Source: Chloroflexota bacterium (GTDB lineage Bacteria; Chloroflexota; Dehalococcoidia; SM23-28-2; RBG-16-64-32). Taken from it: a DNA stretch of 17,223 bases. Each line of letters opens with the position of its first letter. The stretch's first letter is position 1. Both the position numbers and the translations under genes were made by a program. Positions 1-6,611 of this stretch are shown here, one piece after another. Under the pieces are notes generated by a model. It saw only the letters and a list, made by a program, of their open reading frames with translations, was not told the DNA's origin and searched no databases. The stretch spans positions 1-17,223 of the forward strand of contig JADFKX010000025.1 in the NCBI GenBank assembly GCA_022564695.1, given 5' to 3'.

Positions 1-1282
1 GGTGGGCGGAGAGGGTGTCCAGCAGCGAATCCAGTATCGCCGGGTTCTCCCGCATGCGGCGGGCCAGGAAACCGGCCCCCACCTCCATGGCGATTGCGTC
101 GACGCTCTCGTCCTCCTCCAGTATCTCCAGCAGCTTCTTGAGGTTCTGGGGCAGGAAGCCCATGCCGATGGTGCCGCCGGAGTCCAGCGGATTGCGGTAG
201 CTGCCGCCGATGGTGTTGAAGAACTGGGATAGTTTCTCGTAAGAAGCGGCGGTGAGGAGCGGCACTTCCAGCCCTTCGCGCTCGAAGGCGTCGGTGATGA
301 CCACCGACTGGCCGCCCGTCATGGCGATAAGGCCCATGCGGTAGCCCGTGCCCGGCTTGCAGTAGACGAGCGCTTTCACGGCGTCTATAGTCTCGTCCAG
401 ACTCTCGGCCTGCACTACGCCGGCCTGCCGCATGGCTGCATCCCACACCGCGGGGGCCGTGGCCAGCGCCGCCGTGTGGGAGTAGATCGCCCGCGCGCCG
501 GCCGCGCTGATGCCGCCCTTCCACACCACCACCGGCTTGACGCGCGCCGCCTCCCGCAGGGCGCGGAAGAAGCGGCGGCTGTCCTTCGCGCCCTCGAAGT
601 ACATGCCGATGACCTCCGTCTCGGCATCGGCCGCCAGGTACTCCAGGTAATCGGCGGCGTCCAGGACAACGGCGTTGCCGAAGCTCACCGCCTTGGAGCA
701 GCGGATGCCGTGGCGGTCGCCCACCAGCGAGAAGTTGATGCAGTGGGTGCCGCTCTGGGAGATGAACCCCACGTTGCCGGCGTCGCCCGCGGGCTGATCC
801 CAGGAGTTGCGCAGCCCCAGGCGCCGGTTGTATATCCCCATGCAGTTTGGCCCGATGAGCAGCAGGCCTCCGCCTGGGGCGGACTTTGCCATCTCGCCGA
901 CCTGCTTCTGCAGCTGGATTCCCTCTTCCGTCTCCGTCTCCGCGAAGCCGGAGGTGAACAGGGTGACGGCGCCGACACCCTTCTCGATACAGTCGGCGAC
1001 GACGCGAGGGGAGATCTGCCGTGGCACCGCGCACACCACGTAGTCGATCTCGTCCGGTATCTCCAGGAGGCTGGAGTAGTTGGGCACGCCCAACTCTTCG
1101 ATGCCCGGTATCTCGTTCGGGTCGATCTGCACGGAGTAGACCTTGCCCTGGAAGGTGCTCATGGAGCGCAGCCACAGGTAGCCCATCGCCCGCTTGTCTC
1201 CCACCACAGCCACGGTGCGGGGGTTGAAGGCGCGGTCCAGGCGCTGCTGGAGGTTGCTCCGGAAATCGGCGGCGCGGGCCAC
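1..1282 (-). CDS. Acyl-CoA synthetase (NDP-forming), CoA-binding alpha subunit, partial
   Basis: Alpha-type subunit of an ADP/NDP-forming acyl-CoA synthetase, which interconverts acyl-CoA + ADP + Pi with acid + CoA + ATP; cytoplasmic. I translated 427 residues; the C-terminus lies beyond base 1. The N-terminal Rossmann CoA-binding domain starts near VAVVGDK (24-30), followed by the ligase-CoA-like core with IGPNCMG (143-149) and GFISQSGT (172-179). SHTAAL (268-273) matches the family motif carrying the phospho-accepting histidine, here H269. The start is GTG at 1282, overlapping the previous TAG as TAGTG, with AAGGGGAG five bases upstream, so translation is probably coupled. The ATP-grasp partner is encoded upstream on the same strand at 1481-2173, which supports a two-gene enzyme. 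The family is clear; the acid substrate cannot be told from sequence. Confidence 0.9.
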   Translation of the reverse strand, partial: MARAADFRSNLQQRLDRAFNPRTVAVVGDKRAMGYLWLRSMSTFQGKVYSVQIDPNEIPGIEELGVPNYSSLLEIPDEIDYVVCAVPRQISPRVVADCIEKGVGAVTLFTSGFAETETEEGIQLQKQVGEMAKSAPGGGLLLIGPNCMGIYNRRLGLRNSWDQPAGDAGNVGFISQSGTHCINFSLVGDRHGIRCSKAVSFGNAVVLDAADYLEYLAADAETEVIGMYFEGAKDSRRFFRALREAARVKPVVVWKGGISAAGARAIYSHTAALATAPAVWDAAMRQAGVVQAESLDETIDAVKALVYCKPGTGYRMGLIAMTGGQSVVITDAFEREGLEVPLLTAASYEKLSQFFNTIGGSYRNPLDSGGTIGMGFLPQNLKKLLEILEEDESVDAIAMEVGAGFLARRMRENPAILDSLLDTLSAH

Positions 1283-1476
1283 TACATCTCCCCTTGGCGC
1301 TCCATGTACAGCCGCTCCACCAGCAGGGCATCGACAGCGATTGCGCTGTCGTTCCCGACGATGAGGCCGCCGTTGGAGACGCCGGTGACGCCGCCGCCCT
1401 GGACGTAGCCGTAGACGTTGGGCGCCACTTCGATCATGCCTGTGGGCCAGCGCTTGGGGACGGAGCGGCGCGGCAT
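1282..1476 (-). pseudogene. Truncated metallo-beta-lactamase-fold hydrolase N-terminus
   Basis: A 64-codon frame between the two acyl-CoA synthetase genes. Residues from the second Met (1437) read MIEVAPNVYGYVQ, then a glycine-rich turn, SNGGLIVG and AIAVDALL. This is the first beta-strand pair typical of metallo-beta-lactamase-fold hydrolases (EVAPGVY...N.GLIVGD.A.LVDT). The frame then stops at TAG 1282-1284, before the HxHxDH metal motif, so about 200 residues or more are missing and no catalysis is possible. Its last bases hold the ribosome site of the alpha subunit gene. I read it as a deletion remnant kept because it carries that coupled start signal. A short functional leader peptide or an assembly junction is also possible. 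The start is uncertain (1476 or 1437); neither has a good ribosome site. Confidence 0.6.
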
Positions 1477-1480
1477 GCCT

Positions 1481-2173
1481 CTAGCCGACCACGATGCGGG
1501 CATCCACCGCCAGGGCACCGTCCTTGTAGGCGAACACCGGGTTCAGATCCAACTCCTCGATCTCCGGGTGTGCATCCACAAAGGCGGACACCTTTAGCAG
1601 CAGCTTCTCCAGCGCCTCCAGGTCCGCGGGATCCTGGCCCCGGAACCCCTGCAGCACGGGGAACCCCTTGATCTCGCGCACCATCTGGCGGGCGTCCCGC
1701 GGCTCCAGAGGGACGATGCGGAAGGATACGTCCTTGAGCACCTCCACCAGGACGCCGCCCAGGCCGAACATGAGCACAGGCCCGAACTGCGGGTCCTTGC
1801 TCATGCCGACGATCACCTCGATGCCGGGACGGGCCATCTTCTGAACGGCAACCCCCTCTATGCGGGCGTTGGGCTCGTGCCGCTTCACGGCCTCGCTGAT
1901 CTCCGCGAACGCCGCTGTCACGGTCTCCGGCGAGTCTAGCCCCAGCCGGACGCCGCCTACGTCCGACTTGTGGGTCACGTCCGGCGACACGATCTTGAGA
2001 ACCACTGGGTAGCCCAGCTCCTTGGCCGCCTCGACCGCCTCGTCGGCGTTCGTGGCGAGGCGGGCGCTGGTGGTAGGGATGCCGGCCTCGTCCAATATCT
2101 GTTTGGACTCGATCTCCGTGAGGACGGTGCGGCCTTCGCTCTTGGCTCGGTCTATGACGTCTACGATGGACAA
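1481..2173 (-). CDS. Acyl-CoA synthetase (NDP-forming), ATP-grasp beta subunit
   Basis: ATP-grasp subunit of an NDP-forming acyl-CoA synthetase, 230 residues, close to the roughly 230-residue beta subunits of two-gene acetyl-CoA synthetases. It takes the phosphate passed from the alpha-subunit histidine to ADP. Visible features are an N-terminal segment with the typical LTEIESKQILDEAGIPT, VVLKIVSPDVTHKSDVGGV with the conserved histidine, a glycine-rich FGLGGVLVEVLKDVSFR, and the C-terminal EELDLNPVFAY. The frame opens further to 2197, but TTG at 2173 is preferred: GGAGG lies six bases upstream, and the promoter at 2207-2236 places the transcript start near 2200. It is first in an operon with the metallo-beta-lactamase remnant (4 bases on) and the alpha subunit. 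Confidence 0.92.
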   Translation of the reverse strand: MSIVDVIDRAKSEGRTVLTEIESKQILDEAGIPTTSARLATNADEAVEAAKELGYPVVLKIVSPDVTHKSDVGGVRLGLDSPETVTAAFAEISEAVKRHEPNARIEGVAVQKMARPGIEVIVGMSKDPQFGPVLMFGLGGVLVEVLKDVSFRIVPLEPRDARQMVREIKGFPVLQGFRGQDPADLEALEKLLLKVSAFVDAHPEIEELDLNPVFAYKDGALAVDARIVVG

Positions 2174-2206
2174 ACGGTTCCTCCGCAGTGTGTGCAAGCG
2201 GGCCTA

Positions 2207-2236
2207 ATAATACGTCAGCCCTCTCGTGAACGTCAA
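2207..2236 (-). promoter_or_regulatory. Sigma-70-type promoter for the acyl-CoA synthetase operon
   Basis: On the minus strand TTGACG (bases 2236-2231) and TATTAT (2212-2207) are separated by 18 bases, each one mismatch from consensus. The transcript would start near 2200, about 27 bases before the TTG start of the ATP-grasp gene. The -35 box sits at the loop of the hairpin at 2216-2247, so promoter and upstream terminator share DNA. Confidence 0.6.
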
Positions 2237-2247
2237 CGAGAGGGCTG
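2216..2247 (-). terminator. 12-bp perfect hairpin, probable terminator of the RRM operon
   Basis: CAGCCCTCTCGT (2216-2227) and ACGAGAGGGCTG (2236-2247) form a perfect 12-bp stem around an 8-base loop. It lies 22 bases after the stop of the small zinc-ribbon-like gene. On the minus strand it is followed by ACGTATTATTA, a T-rich but interrupted tract, so intrinsic termination is likely but not textbook. Confidence 0.6.
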
Positions 2248-2268
2248 TCTGCTAGCGGTTTGGGTGGT

Positions 2269-2475
2269 CTAGGTGGAGACCTTGTTGTTGCCGGCGGGCT
2301 TGCGAAGCCGGCTCATGGAGGAGCGGTATGCGTAGTTCTGGAACTCGCGAGAGGCGCCGCAGGTCTGGCAGACGCCGGTGCTGGTCTCCCCACAAGGGCT
2401 GGCGATGCGCCAGTGGTGCTTGCAGCCTACTTCGTCTTCTTGCTCTGTGCTGGGGGTGCTGAGCGACTCTACCAT
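2269..2475 (-). CDS. Small Cys/His-rich protein, putative zinc-binding
   Basis: A 68-residue protein with no named function that I know. A compact central block reads CKHHWRI, then GETSTGVCQTCGASREFQ. C18, H20/H21, C36 and C39 are plausible zinc ligands. The pattern C..HW.I..P.G..S.G.C..CG..R.F recurs in small uncharacterised proteins of GC-rich bacteria, as far as I recall. The C-terminus is basic (SRLRKPAGNNKVST), which would suit nucleic-acid binding. The ATG at 2475 overlaps the stop of the RRM gene in ATGGTAG, so translation is probably coupled and the two products may act together, perhaps on RNA. The overlapping frame from 2488 to 2252 lacks the motif. The gene is real with good confidence; its role is inferred only. 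Confidence 0.75.
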   Translation of the reverse strand: MVESLSTPSTEQEDEVGCKHHWRIASPCGETSTGVCQTCGASREFQNYAYRSSMSRLRKPAGNNKVST

Positions 2476-2786
2476 CGCATTCTACCACTACGTTTCTGCT
2501 GCCCGCTGCCCCCGCCGCCGCCTGGGGCGCCTTCGCGGGAACGCGGCTTCGCCTCGTCCACGGTTAGGGTGCGGCCGTCCAGCATCTTGCCGCTGAGTTC
2601 CTCGATCGCCTTGCGGCCCTCAGCGTTGGTTGACATCTCAACGAAGCCGAAGCCACGGGAGCGCCCGGAATAGCGGTCGGTAATCACGCTAGCTGACTCC
2701 ACTGTGCCGGTCTGCTCGAAGAAGACACGGAGACCGTCGTCGGTCGTGTCGAAAGACAAGCCTCCGACATAAAGCTTCATGGACAC
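2469..2786 (-). CDS. RRM-domain RNA-binding protein with glycine-rich tail
   Basis: Single-RRM bacterial RNA-binding protein of about 105 residues, similar in plan to cyanobacterial Rbp proteins, which bind RNA and are often cold-induced. RNP2 is LYVGGL near the N-terminus and RNP1 is RGFGFVEM, both complete with aromatic residues. After the domain comes a charged stretch (EAKPRSREG) and a short GGGGG-containing basic tail. The start is uncertain. GTG at 2786 has AGGAGG exactly six bases upstream; ATG at 2780 (MKLYVGG) is two codons on; a longer frame to 2822 lacks such a site. The 3' end overlaps the small zinc-binding gene by 7 bases. About 150 bases upstream, to the mutase gene, hold only a leader with no clear promoter. 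Confidence 0.92.
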   Translation of the reverse strand: MSMKLYVGGLSFDTTDDGLRVFFEQTGTVESASVITDRYSGRSRGFGFVEMSTNAEGRKAIEELSGKMLDGRTLTVDEAKPRSREGAPGGGGGSGQQKRSGRMRW

Positions 2787-2936
2787 GGGGGGCCTCCTCG
2801 TTTTGGGGCGATAGCCTTCCATTTGACAGAGGGTCTGCCTCGAACGTCGAAAGGCGAGCCGTTGGAGGCAGCGGCGGTATCCTAACTATAGCCGATTTTG
2901 ATGCTTGGCGAAAGGGAGCCGTAGCCGCAGCGGGCG

Positions 2937-4622
2937 CTATACCACGGATCGCTCTCTGTACTCCCCGAACACGTCCCGCATGACGCTGCAGACCTCGCCC
3001 AGGGTGCAGTAGGAGTTCACCGCCTCCAGCAGGTAGGGCATCACGTTCTCTGAACCGCGACAGGCCTTCTCCAGCGCCTTGAGGCAGCGGGTCGCCTCGC
3101 GGTTGTCACGCTGGCGGCGCAGGCGCTGGAGCCGCTTCACCTGGCGCTCCTCACCCTGCGGATCCATTTGCAGGACAGGTATCTCCAGCGGCTCGTCCAG
3201 GACGTACTCGTTTACGCCCACAATGACCCGCTGCCGCAAATCAATCTCACGCTGGTATTGGAAGGAAGCCTCAGCGATCTCCTGCTGGAAAAAGCCGCTC
3301 TCGATCGCGGGGAGCACGCCGTCCAGGTCCTCGATGCGATGGAAGTAGGCGTAGGTCTCGTCCTCCGTCTCCTTGGTGAGCGCCTCAATGAAGAAGCTGC
3401 CGCCAAGAGGGTCTACGGTATTGGCGACGCCGGATTCGTGCGCGATCACCTGCTGGGTGCGCAGGGCCAGCCGCGCCGCCTTCTCGCTGGGTAGGGCGAG
3501 CGCCTCGTCCATGGCGTTGGTGTGCAGGGACTGCGTGCCTCCCAGCACTGCCGCCAGGGCTTGGATGGCGGTGCGGACCAGGTTTACCTCCGGCTGCTGG
3601 GCGGTCAGGGAGACGCCGGCGGTCTGGGTGTGGAAGCGCAGCCACCAGGAACGCGGGTTCTTGGCCCCAAAGCGCTCCCTCATCTCGTGCGCCCAGATAC
3701 GGCGGGCGGCGCGGAACTTCGCCACCTCTTCAAAGAAATCGTTGTGGCAGTTGAAGAAGAAGGACAGCCGGGGCGCAAACTCGTCGATGTCCAGCCCCCG
3801 GTCCAGGCACCAGCGTACGTACTCGAACCCGTCCGACAGGGTGAAGGCCAGCTCCTGTACCGCCGTCGCGCCCGCCTCACGGATGTGGTAGCCGGAGATG
3901 CTGATCGTGTTCCACTGCGGCATCTCCCGCGTCCCGAATTCGATCGTATCCGTCACCAAGCGCATTGATGGCTCAGGCGGGAAGATGTACTCCTTCTGGG
4001 CGATGAACTCCTTGAGGATGTCGTTCTGGAGGGTGCCGGCCAGTTGGCGGCGTGGCACCCCCTGCTTCTCCGCCGCGGCGATGTACATCGCCCAGATAAC
4101 GGCGGCCGGGGAGTTGATGGTCATGGAGGTGCTGATCTCTCCCAGGGGTATGCCTTCTAGCAGCGTCTCCATATCGGCCAGGGAGGAGACGCCAACGCCG
4201 CACTTTCCGTATTCCCCCTTCCCCTCCGGCGCGTCGGTGTCGTAGCCCATCAGGGTGGGCAGGTCAAAGGCGATGGAGAGGCCCGATTGCCCCTGCGCGA
4301 GCAGGTATTTGAAGCGAGTGTTCGTCTCCGCGGCGCTGCCAAAGCCAGCGAACATCCGCATCGTCCAGGGCCTGCCGCGGTAGCCTGCGGCGTGGATGCC
4401 ACGCGTGAACGGGTATTCGCCCGGCAGTCCGAGATCGCGTTCGTAGTCGTACTCCGCAACGTCCGTCTGGTCGTAGACGCGGCGGATCGGTCGGCCTGAG
4501 GTGGTGACGAAGGGGCCCGGGCGTTCGGGCGGACTCCCGTCCGTCTGGGCGCTGTTCCCGGAGCGCTCGTCCTGCGCCTTCCGCTTCTGCGAAAGCGGTT
4601 TCAGCTTGTCGCGGTCATACAT
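2937..4622 (-). CDS. B12-dependent acyl-CoA mutase large subunit (methylmalonyl-CoA mutase family, isobutyryl-type residues)
   Basis: Large (TIM-barrel) subunit of an adenosylcobalamin-dependent acyl-CoA mutase, 561 residues, the usual length of a large subunit without a B12-binding domain; the small subunit is not in this window. Family blocks are GFGSAAETN, GLSIAFDLPTLMGYD, SMTINSPAA, QNDILKEFIAQKEYIFPPEPSMR, ISISGYHIREAGA, WLRFHTQTAGVSLTAQQP and DPLGGSFFIE. Active-site H246 is present. Where methylmalonyl-CoA mutase has Tyr89 and Arg207 (P. shermanii numbering), this protein has F91 and Q209, at the same spacing (118, then 37 to the histidine), as in isobutyryl-CoA mutase. The start ATG at 4622 follows an extended -10 element; an upstream in-frame start at 4712 lacks support. 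Standard annotation would say methylmalonyl-CoA mutase; substrate is uncertain. Confidence 0.93.
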   Translation of the reverse strand: MYDRDKLKPLSQKRKAQDERSGNSAQTDGSPPERPGPFVTTSGRPIRRVYDQTDVAEYDYERDLGLPGEYPFTRGIHAAGYRGRPWTMRMFAGFGSAAETNTRFKYLLAQGQSGLSIAFDLPTLMGYDTDAPEGKGEYGKCGVGVSSLADMETLLEGIPLGEISTSMTINSPAAVIWAMYIAAAEKQGVPRRQLAGTLQNDILKEFIAQKEYIFPPEPSMRLVTDTIEFGTREMPQWNTISISGYHIREAGATAVQELAFTLSDGFEYVRWCLDRGLDIDEFAPRLSFFFNCHNDFFEEVAKFRAARRIWAHEMRERFGAKNPRSWWLRFHTQTAGVSLTAQQPEVNLVRTAIQALAAVLGGTQSLHTNAMDEALALPSEKAARLALRTQQVIAHESGVANTVDPLGGSFFIEALTKETEDETYAYFHRIEDLDGVLPAIESGFFQQEIAEASFQYQREIDLRQRVIVGVNEYVLDEPLEIPVLQMDPQGEERQVKRLQRLRRQRDNREATRCLKALEKACRGSENVMPYLLEAVNSYCTLGEVCSVMRDVFGEYRERSVV

Positions 4623-4638
4623 GGCGCAACCTACGGCA

Positions 4639-4647
4639 AGGATACCA
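4639..4647 (-). promoter_or_regulatory. Extended -10 promoter element for the mutase gene
   Basis: On the minus strand TGGTATCCT (4647-4639) is a TGn extended -10 box, with no good -35 hexamer 17 bases upstream. The transcript would start near 4632, about 10 bases before the ATG at 4622. Confidence 0.4.
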
Positions 4648-4728
4648 CAGGGTCGTACGATCGGGGCCGCGCCGCGGCGGATTCGATGCGGCTGGCCGCC
4701 GGCGATTCGCACGCCTCTTGACAGGTTG

Positions 4729-4737
4729 TGGTAGAAT
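4729..4737 (+). promoter_or_regulatory. Extended -10 promoter element for the HTH gene
   Basis: TGGTAGAAT is a TGn extended -10 box. A perfect TTGACA lies at 4718-4723 but only 8 bases upstream, too close for an ordinary -35. The transcript would start near 4744, which favours the ATG at 4776 over the in-frame codons at 4728 and 4743. Confidence 0.45.
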
Positions 4738-4775
4738 CATTCATGCGTCTTAGCAGCTTATTCGGAGTGAGAGGT

Positions 4776-4991
4776 ATGGCCCTCGAACTGTTTGACAACT
4801 ACCTGGATCTGGTGGAGGCTGCCCGCGCTCTGGGCATCCATCCTCAGAGCCTGCGACGACTCATCAAACAGAAGAAGGTACCTGCAATCCTGTTTGCCGG
4901 CAAGTACCTCATTGAGCGCGACAAGCTCGAGATGTTCAAGTCCAACTACGACCCCCGTCCGGGCCGCAAGGCGATCCGGCGCCTTCTGTAG
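4776..4991 (+). CDS. Small helix-turn-helix (excisionase/MerR-like) DNA-binding protein
   Basis: A 71-residue protein made almost entirely of one winged-helix DNA-binding domain of the excisionase/HTH_17 type. LVEAARALGIHPQSLRRLIKQKKVPAI contains the helix-turn-helix, AGKYLIERDKLEMF the wing and following helix, and the C-terminus is basic (RPGRKAIRR). Such domains bind DNA in recombination directionality factors and in many small regulators. No integrase or phage gene is nearby, so a regulator is more likely. GGAG eight bases before ATG 4776 and the predicted transcript start support this start. It diverges from the mutase gene across 153 bases and could control it, which is inference only. 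It converges on the lipoprotein gene with 17 bases between stops. Confidence 0.82.
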   Translation: MALELFDNYLDLVEAARALGIHPQSLRRLIKQKKVPAILFAGKYLIERDKLEMFKSNYDPRPGRKAIRRLL

Positions 4992-5008
4992 CGTCCTTCA
5001 AGCCGGTC

Positions 5009-5761
5009 CTACGTCTGCGCGGGTGACACCGGCGGCGGTTCGATCTCGATGGTGGGATCGTTGATATCGCTGAACTCCATGAACAGCTCCAGGCTGATCG
5101 GCTGGCCTTCCTCATCCATGTCGGATGCCAATATCTCCAGGCGCACCGGCCAACCATCGTTGCGCTCCAACCAGACGTCCACACCGAACTCGCTGGGTAG
5201 CCCCTCTTCGCCGCTGCGTCCCAGCAGCGCCGGGAACCCGATTAGGTCCGCCTTATCCAGACGGAAGTGAATCGTCTCGATCCCGTTCACCACGTCTTCT
5301 TCCCCGGACACGGCGGCGAGTGAGGGCGCCAGATCCTCCACCAGGTCCATACAGACTGAGGCGGGGGTGAGGAGTACGTCTTCGTCAGGCGCGGGCTCTT
5401 GTTCCTGCCAGATGTCGCCAATCCGTATCCAGCTTTGGTCGCCGATAGTGCGGAGCTCCAACTCCTCGTTTTGGAAGCGGAGGAGCGCCTGACTGCTGTC
5501 CGGCGCTACGAAGGAGCCCTCCAACTGCATGTCGCTGAGCAGGCCTGTGAGGGCCTCAGCGAACTCACCCAGGGGGCTGGGGGTTGCCTCAGCCGGTTGC
5601 TGAAAGGCTTCCGATTGCAGGCTGAGCGAGATTGAGTAGCGGTAGCTGTCGATGTCTTGAATGGCGGCGCAAGACGCTTGCAGTTGGGAGCCACTGCCGC
5701 CGCACGCCAACAGGATGAGGGCCGCTATCGTAGGGACTGTTGTCCAGAAAAGGGATCGCAA
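5009..5761 (-). CDS. Putative lipoprotein, LppX/LolA-like
   Basis: Predicted exported lipoprotein of 250 residues. From the TTG at 5761 the N-terminus is MRSLFWTTVPTIAALILLAC, a short charged n-region, hydrophobic core and lipobox LLAC with the lipidated cysteine at about residue 20. The mature part has no cofactor motif. It is acidic, with repeated strand-like patterns (SWIRIGDIWQEQE, NGIETIHFRLDKADL, VDVWLERNDGWPVRLEI) that recall the LppX/LprG and LolA-like lipid-carrier fold; that assignment is tentative. The open frame reaches GTG 5794, but this codon lies between the -10 and -35 boxes of the promoter at 5785-5813, so the shorter start is chosen. The ribosome site is weak. It appears to be transcribed alone. 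Confidence 0.72.
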   Translation of the reverse strand: MRSLFWTTVPTIAALILLACGGSGSQLQASCAAIQDIDSYRYSISLSLQSEAFQQPAEATPSPLGEFAEALTGLLSDMQLEGSFVAPDSSQALLRFQNEELELRTIGDQSWIRIGDIWQEQEPAPDEDVLLTPASVCMDLVEDLAPSLAAVSGEEDVVNGIETIHFRLDKADLIGFPALLGRSGEEGLPSEFGVDVWLERNDGWPVRLEILASDMDEEGQPISLELFMEFSDINDPTIEIEPPPVSPAQT

Positions 5762-5784
5762 AATCGTGCCGCCGTCGAAAAGCC

Positions 5785-5813
5785 AGTCTAGCACCGTAGA
5801 TGCAGGCGGTCAA
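5785..5813 (-). promoter_or_regulatory. Promoter for the lipoprotein gene
   Basis: On the minus strand TTGACC (5813-5808), 17 bases, then TAGACT (5790-5785), with TGC before the -10 making it an extended -10 as well. The predicted transcript start near 5778 lies inside the longer reading frame and so argues for TTG 5761 as the true start. Confidence 0.6.
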
Positions 5814-5844
5814 AATGTGTTACGCCTATCGCGTCCTTTCTGGG

Positions 5845-6510
5845 TCAGCCGGTCCGCTCGGCGCGGCGGTTCTGGATGTAGTCGATGCTCTTCCGGAACC
5901 AGCTCTCGTCGATGCGGCGGCTCGCCATAAGATAGTTGAGCATCGTCTCCAGGCCCAGGATGGAGATCAGGTTGTAGCCGTGCTTTTGGAGGCGTTCGCG
6001 GGCACCCTCCTGACGGTCCAGAAGCACCACCACGTCTTTCACCGTGAGGCTCGCCTCGCTTTTGAGGAACGCTGCCGTCTCGATGACGTTACCGCCGCTG
6101 GTGATTAGATCGTCCACCAGAAGGACGGTCTCGCCGCGCTCGTACTTCCCCTCCACGAAGGCGCGGGCGCCGTTGCGCTCCTTGGCCGGGTGGATGTAGA
6201 TGAGGGGAACCTTGCTGGCCAGCGAGTGAGCCATAGCTAAATGTAGCCCCCCAAAGAGGATGCCACTTACCCGCTGGAACGGTTGCACCCGGGGATTCAG
6301 CATCCGTTGCAGCGTTTGCACGTCCTGGTGGATGACGCGTCCGGCTCTCTGCAGCGCGCGCGGGTCGCTGATGAGGAGGCGCAGATTCACGTACACCGGC
6401 GAATGCAGCGTCGTGCGGCCCACGGTGAAGTCCCCGAACTGGATTGCACCCAGGTCCCAGAGCGCCTTCGCTAGCCAGAGGTTACCGGTGTCTCGTAGTG
6501 ATTGGGGCAT
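5845..6510 (-). CDS. Orotate phosphoribosyltransferase-like protein with altered active site
   Basis: Type I phosphoribosyltransferase of 221 residues whose overall order follows orotate phosphoribosyltransferases of the UMP-synthase type: LGAIQFGDFTV, SPVYVNLR, VSGILFGGLHLAMA, then VEGKYERGETVLLVDDLITSGGNVIET, VLLDRQEGARERLQKHG and a long C-terminal helix. The PRPP-binding signature VLLVDDLITSGG (129-140) is intact. Several residues expected in PyrE are not: the lysine after FGxFTL is glycine (G31), the PxYKG-like loop reads ILFGG, and the mobile loop RKxxKxH reads HPAKERN (107-113). It may therefore use another base or be a regulator. The start is ATG 6510; TTG 6522 is in frame; neither has a good ribosome site. 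It has its own promoter at 6583-6611. Confidence 0.8.
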   Translation of the reverse strand: MPQSLRDTGNLWLAKALWDLGAIQFGDFTVGRTTLHSPVYVNLRLLISDPRALQRAGRVIHQDVQTLQRMLNPRVQPFQRVSGILFGGLHLAMAHSLASKVPLIYIHPAKERNGARAFVEGKYERGETVLLVDDLITSGGNVIETAAFLKSEASLTVKDVVVLLDRQEGARERLQKHGYNLISILGLETMLNYLMASRRIDESWFRKSIDYIQNRRAERTG

Positions 6511-6582
6511 ATCTGATCGCAAACAATGGAAGAAGCCCGCCCTGCCGGGGGTAGGCCTGCTTTCGGGCGTTTGAACAGCGCG

Positions 6583-6611
6583 ACGATAACACTCGTGGTT
6601 CGGGGTGTCAA
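6583..6611 (-). promoter_or_regulatory. Promoter for the phosphoribosyltransferase gene
   Basis: On the minus strand a perfect TTGACA (6611-6606), 17 bases, then TATCGT (6588-6583) preceded by TGT (extended -10). The -35 overlaps the stop codon of the dehydrogenase gene (TGA 6608-6610). The predicted leader is about 66 bases and GC-rich; I see no PyrR-type attenuator in it. Confidence 0.6.

Noticed and set aside
476..1408. Long 310-codon plus-strand open frame opposite the acyl-CoA synthetase alpha gene
   Set aside because: It has no family motif and is the complement of a clearly coding minus-strand gene; long antisense frames are expected in GC-rich DNA.
2885..2913. Possible promoter for the RRM gene (minus-strand TATAGT with TTTCGC 17 bases upstream)
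   Set aside because: The -35 matches only three of six positions and there is no TGn; too weak to list as a feature.
4718..4737. TTGACA plus TAGAAT as a standard sigma-70 promoter
   Set aside because: The hexamers are only 8 bases apart instead of 16-18; only the extended -10 was kept.
4776..4991. Excisionase of an integrated element
   Set aside because: No integrase, attachment repeat or other mobile gene is present nearby; kept as a small DNA-binding protein.
6511..6576. Pyrimidine attenuator in the leader of the phosphoribosyltransferase gene
   Set aside because: The leader is GC-rich but I could not find a PyrR-binding loop or a terminator stem with a T-tract.
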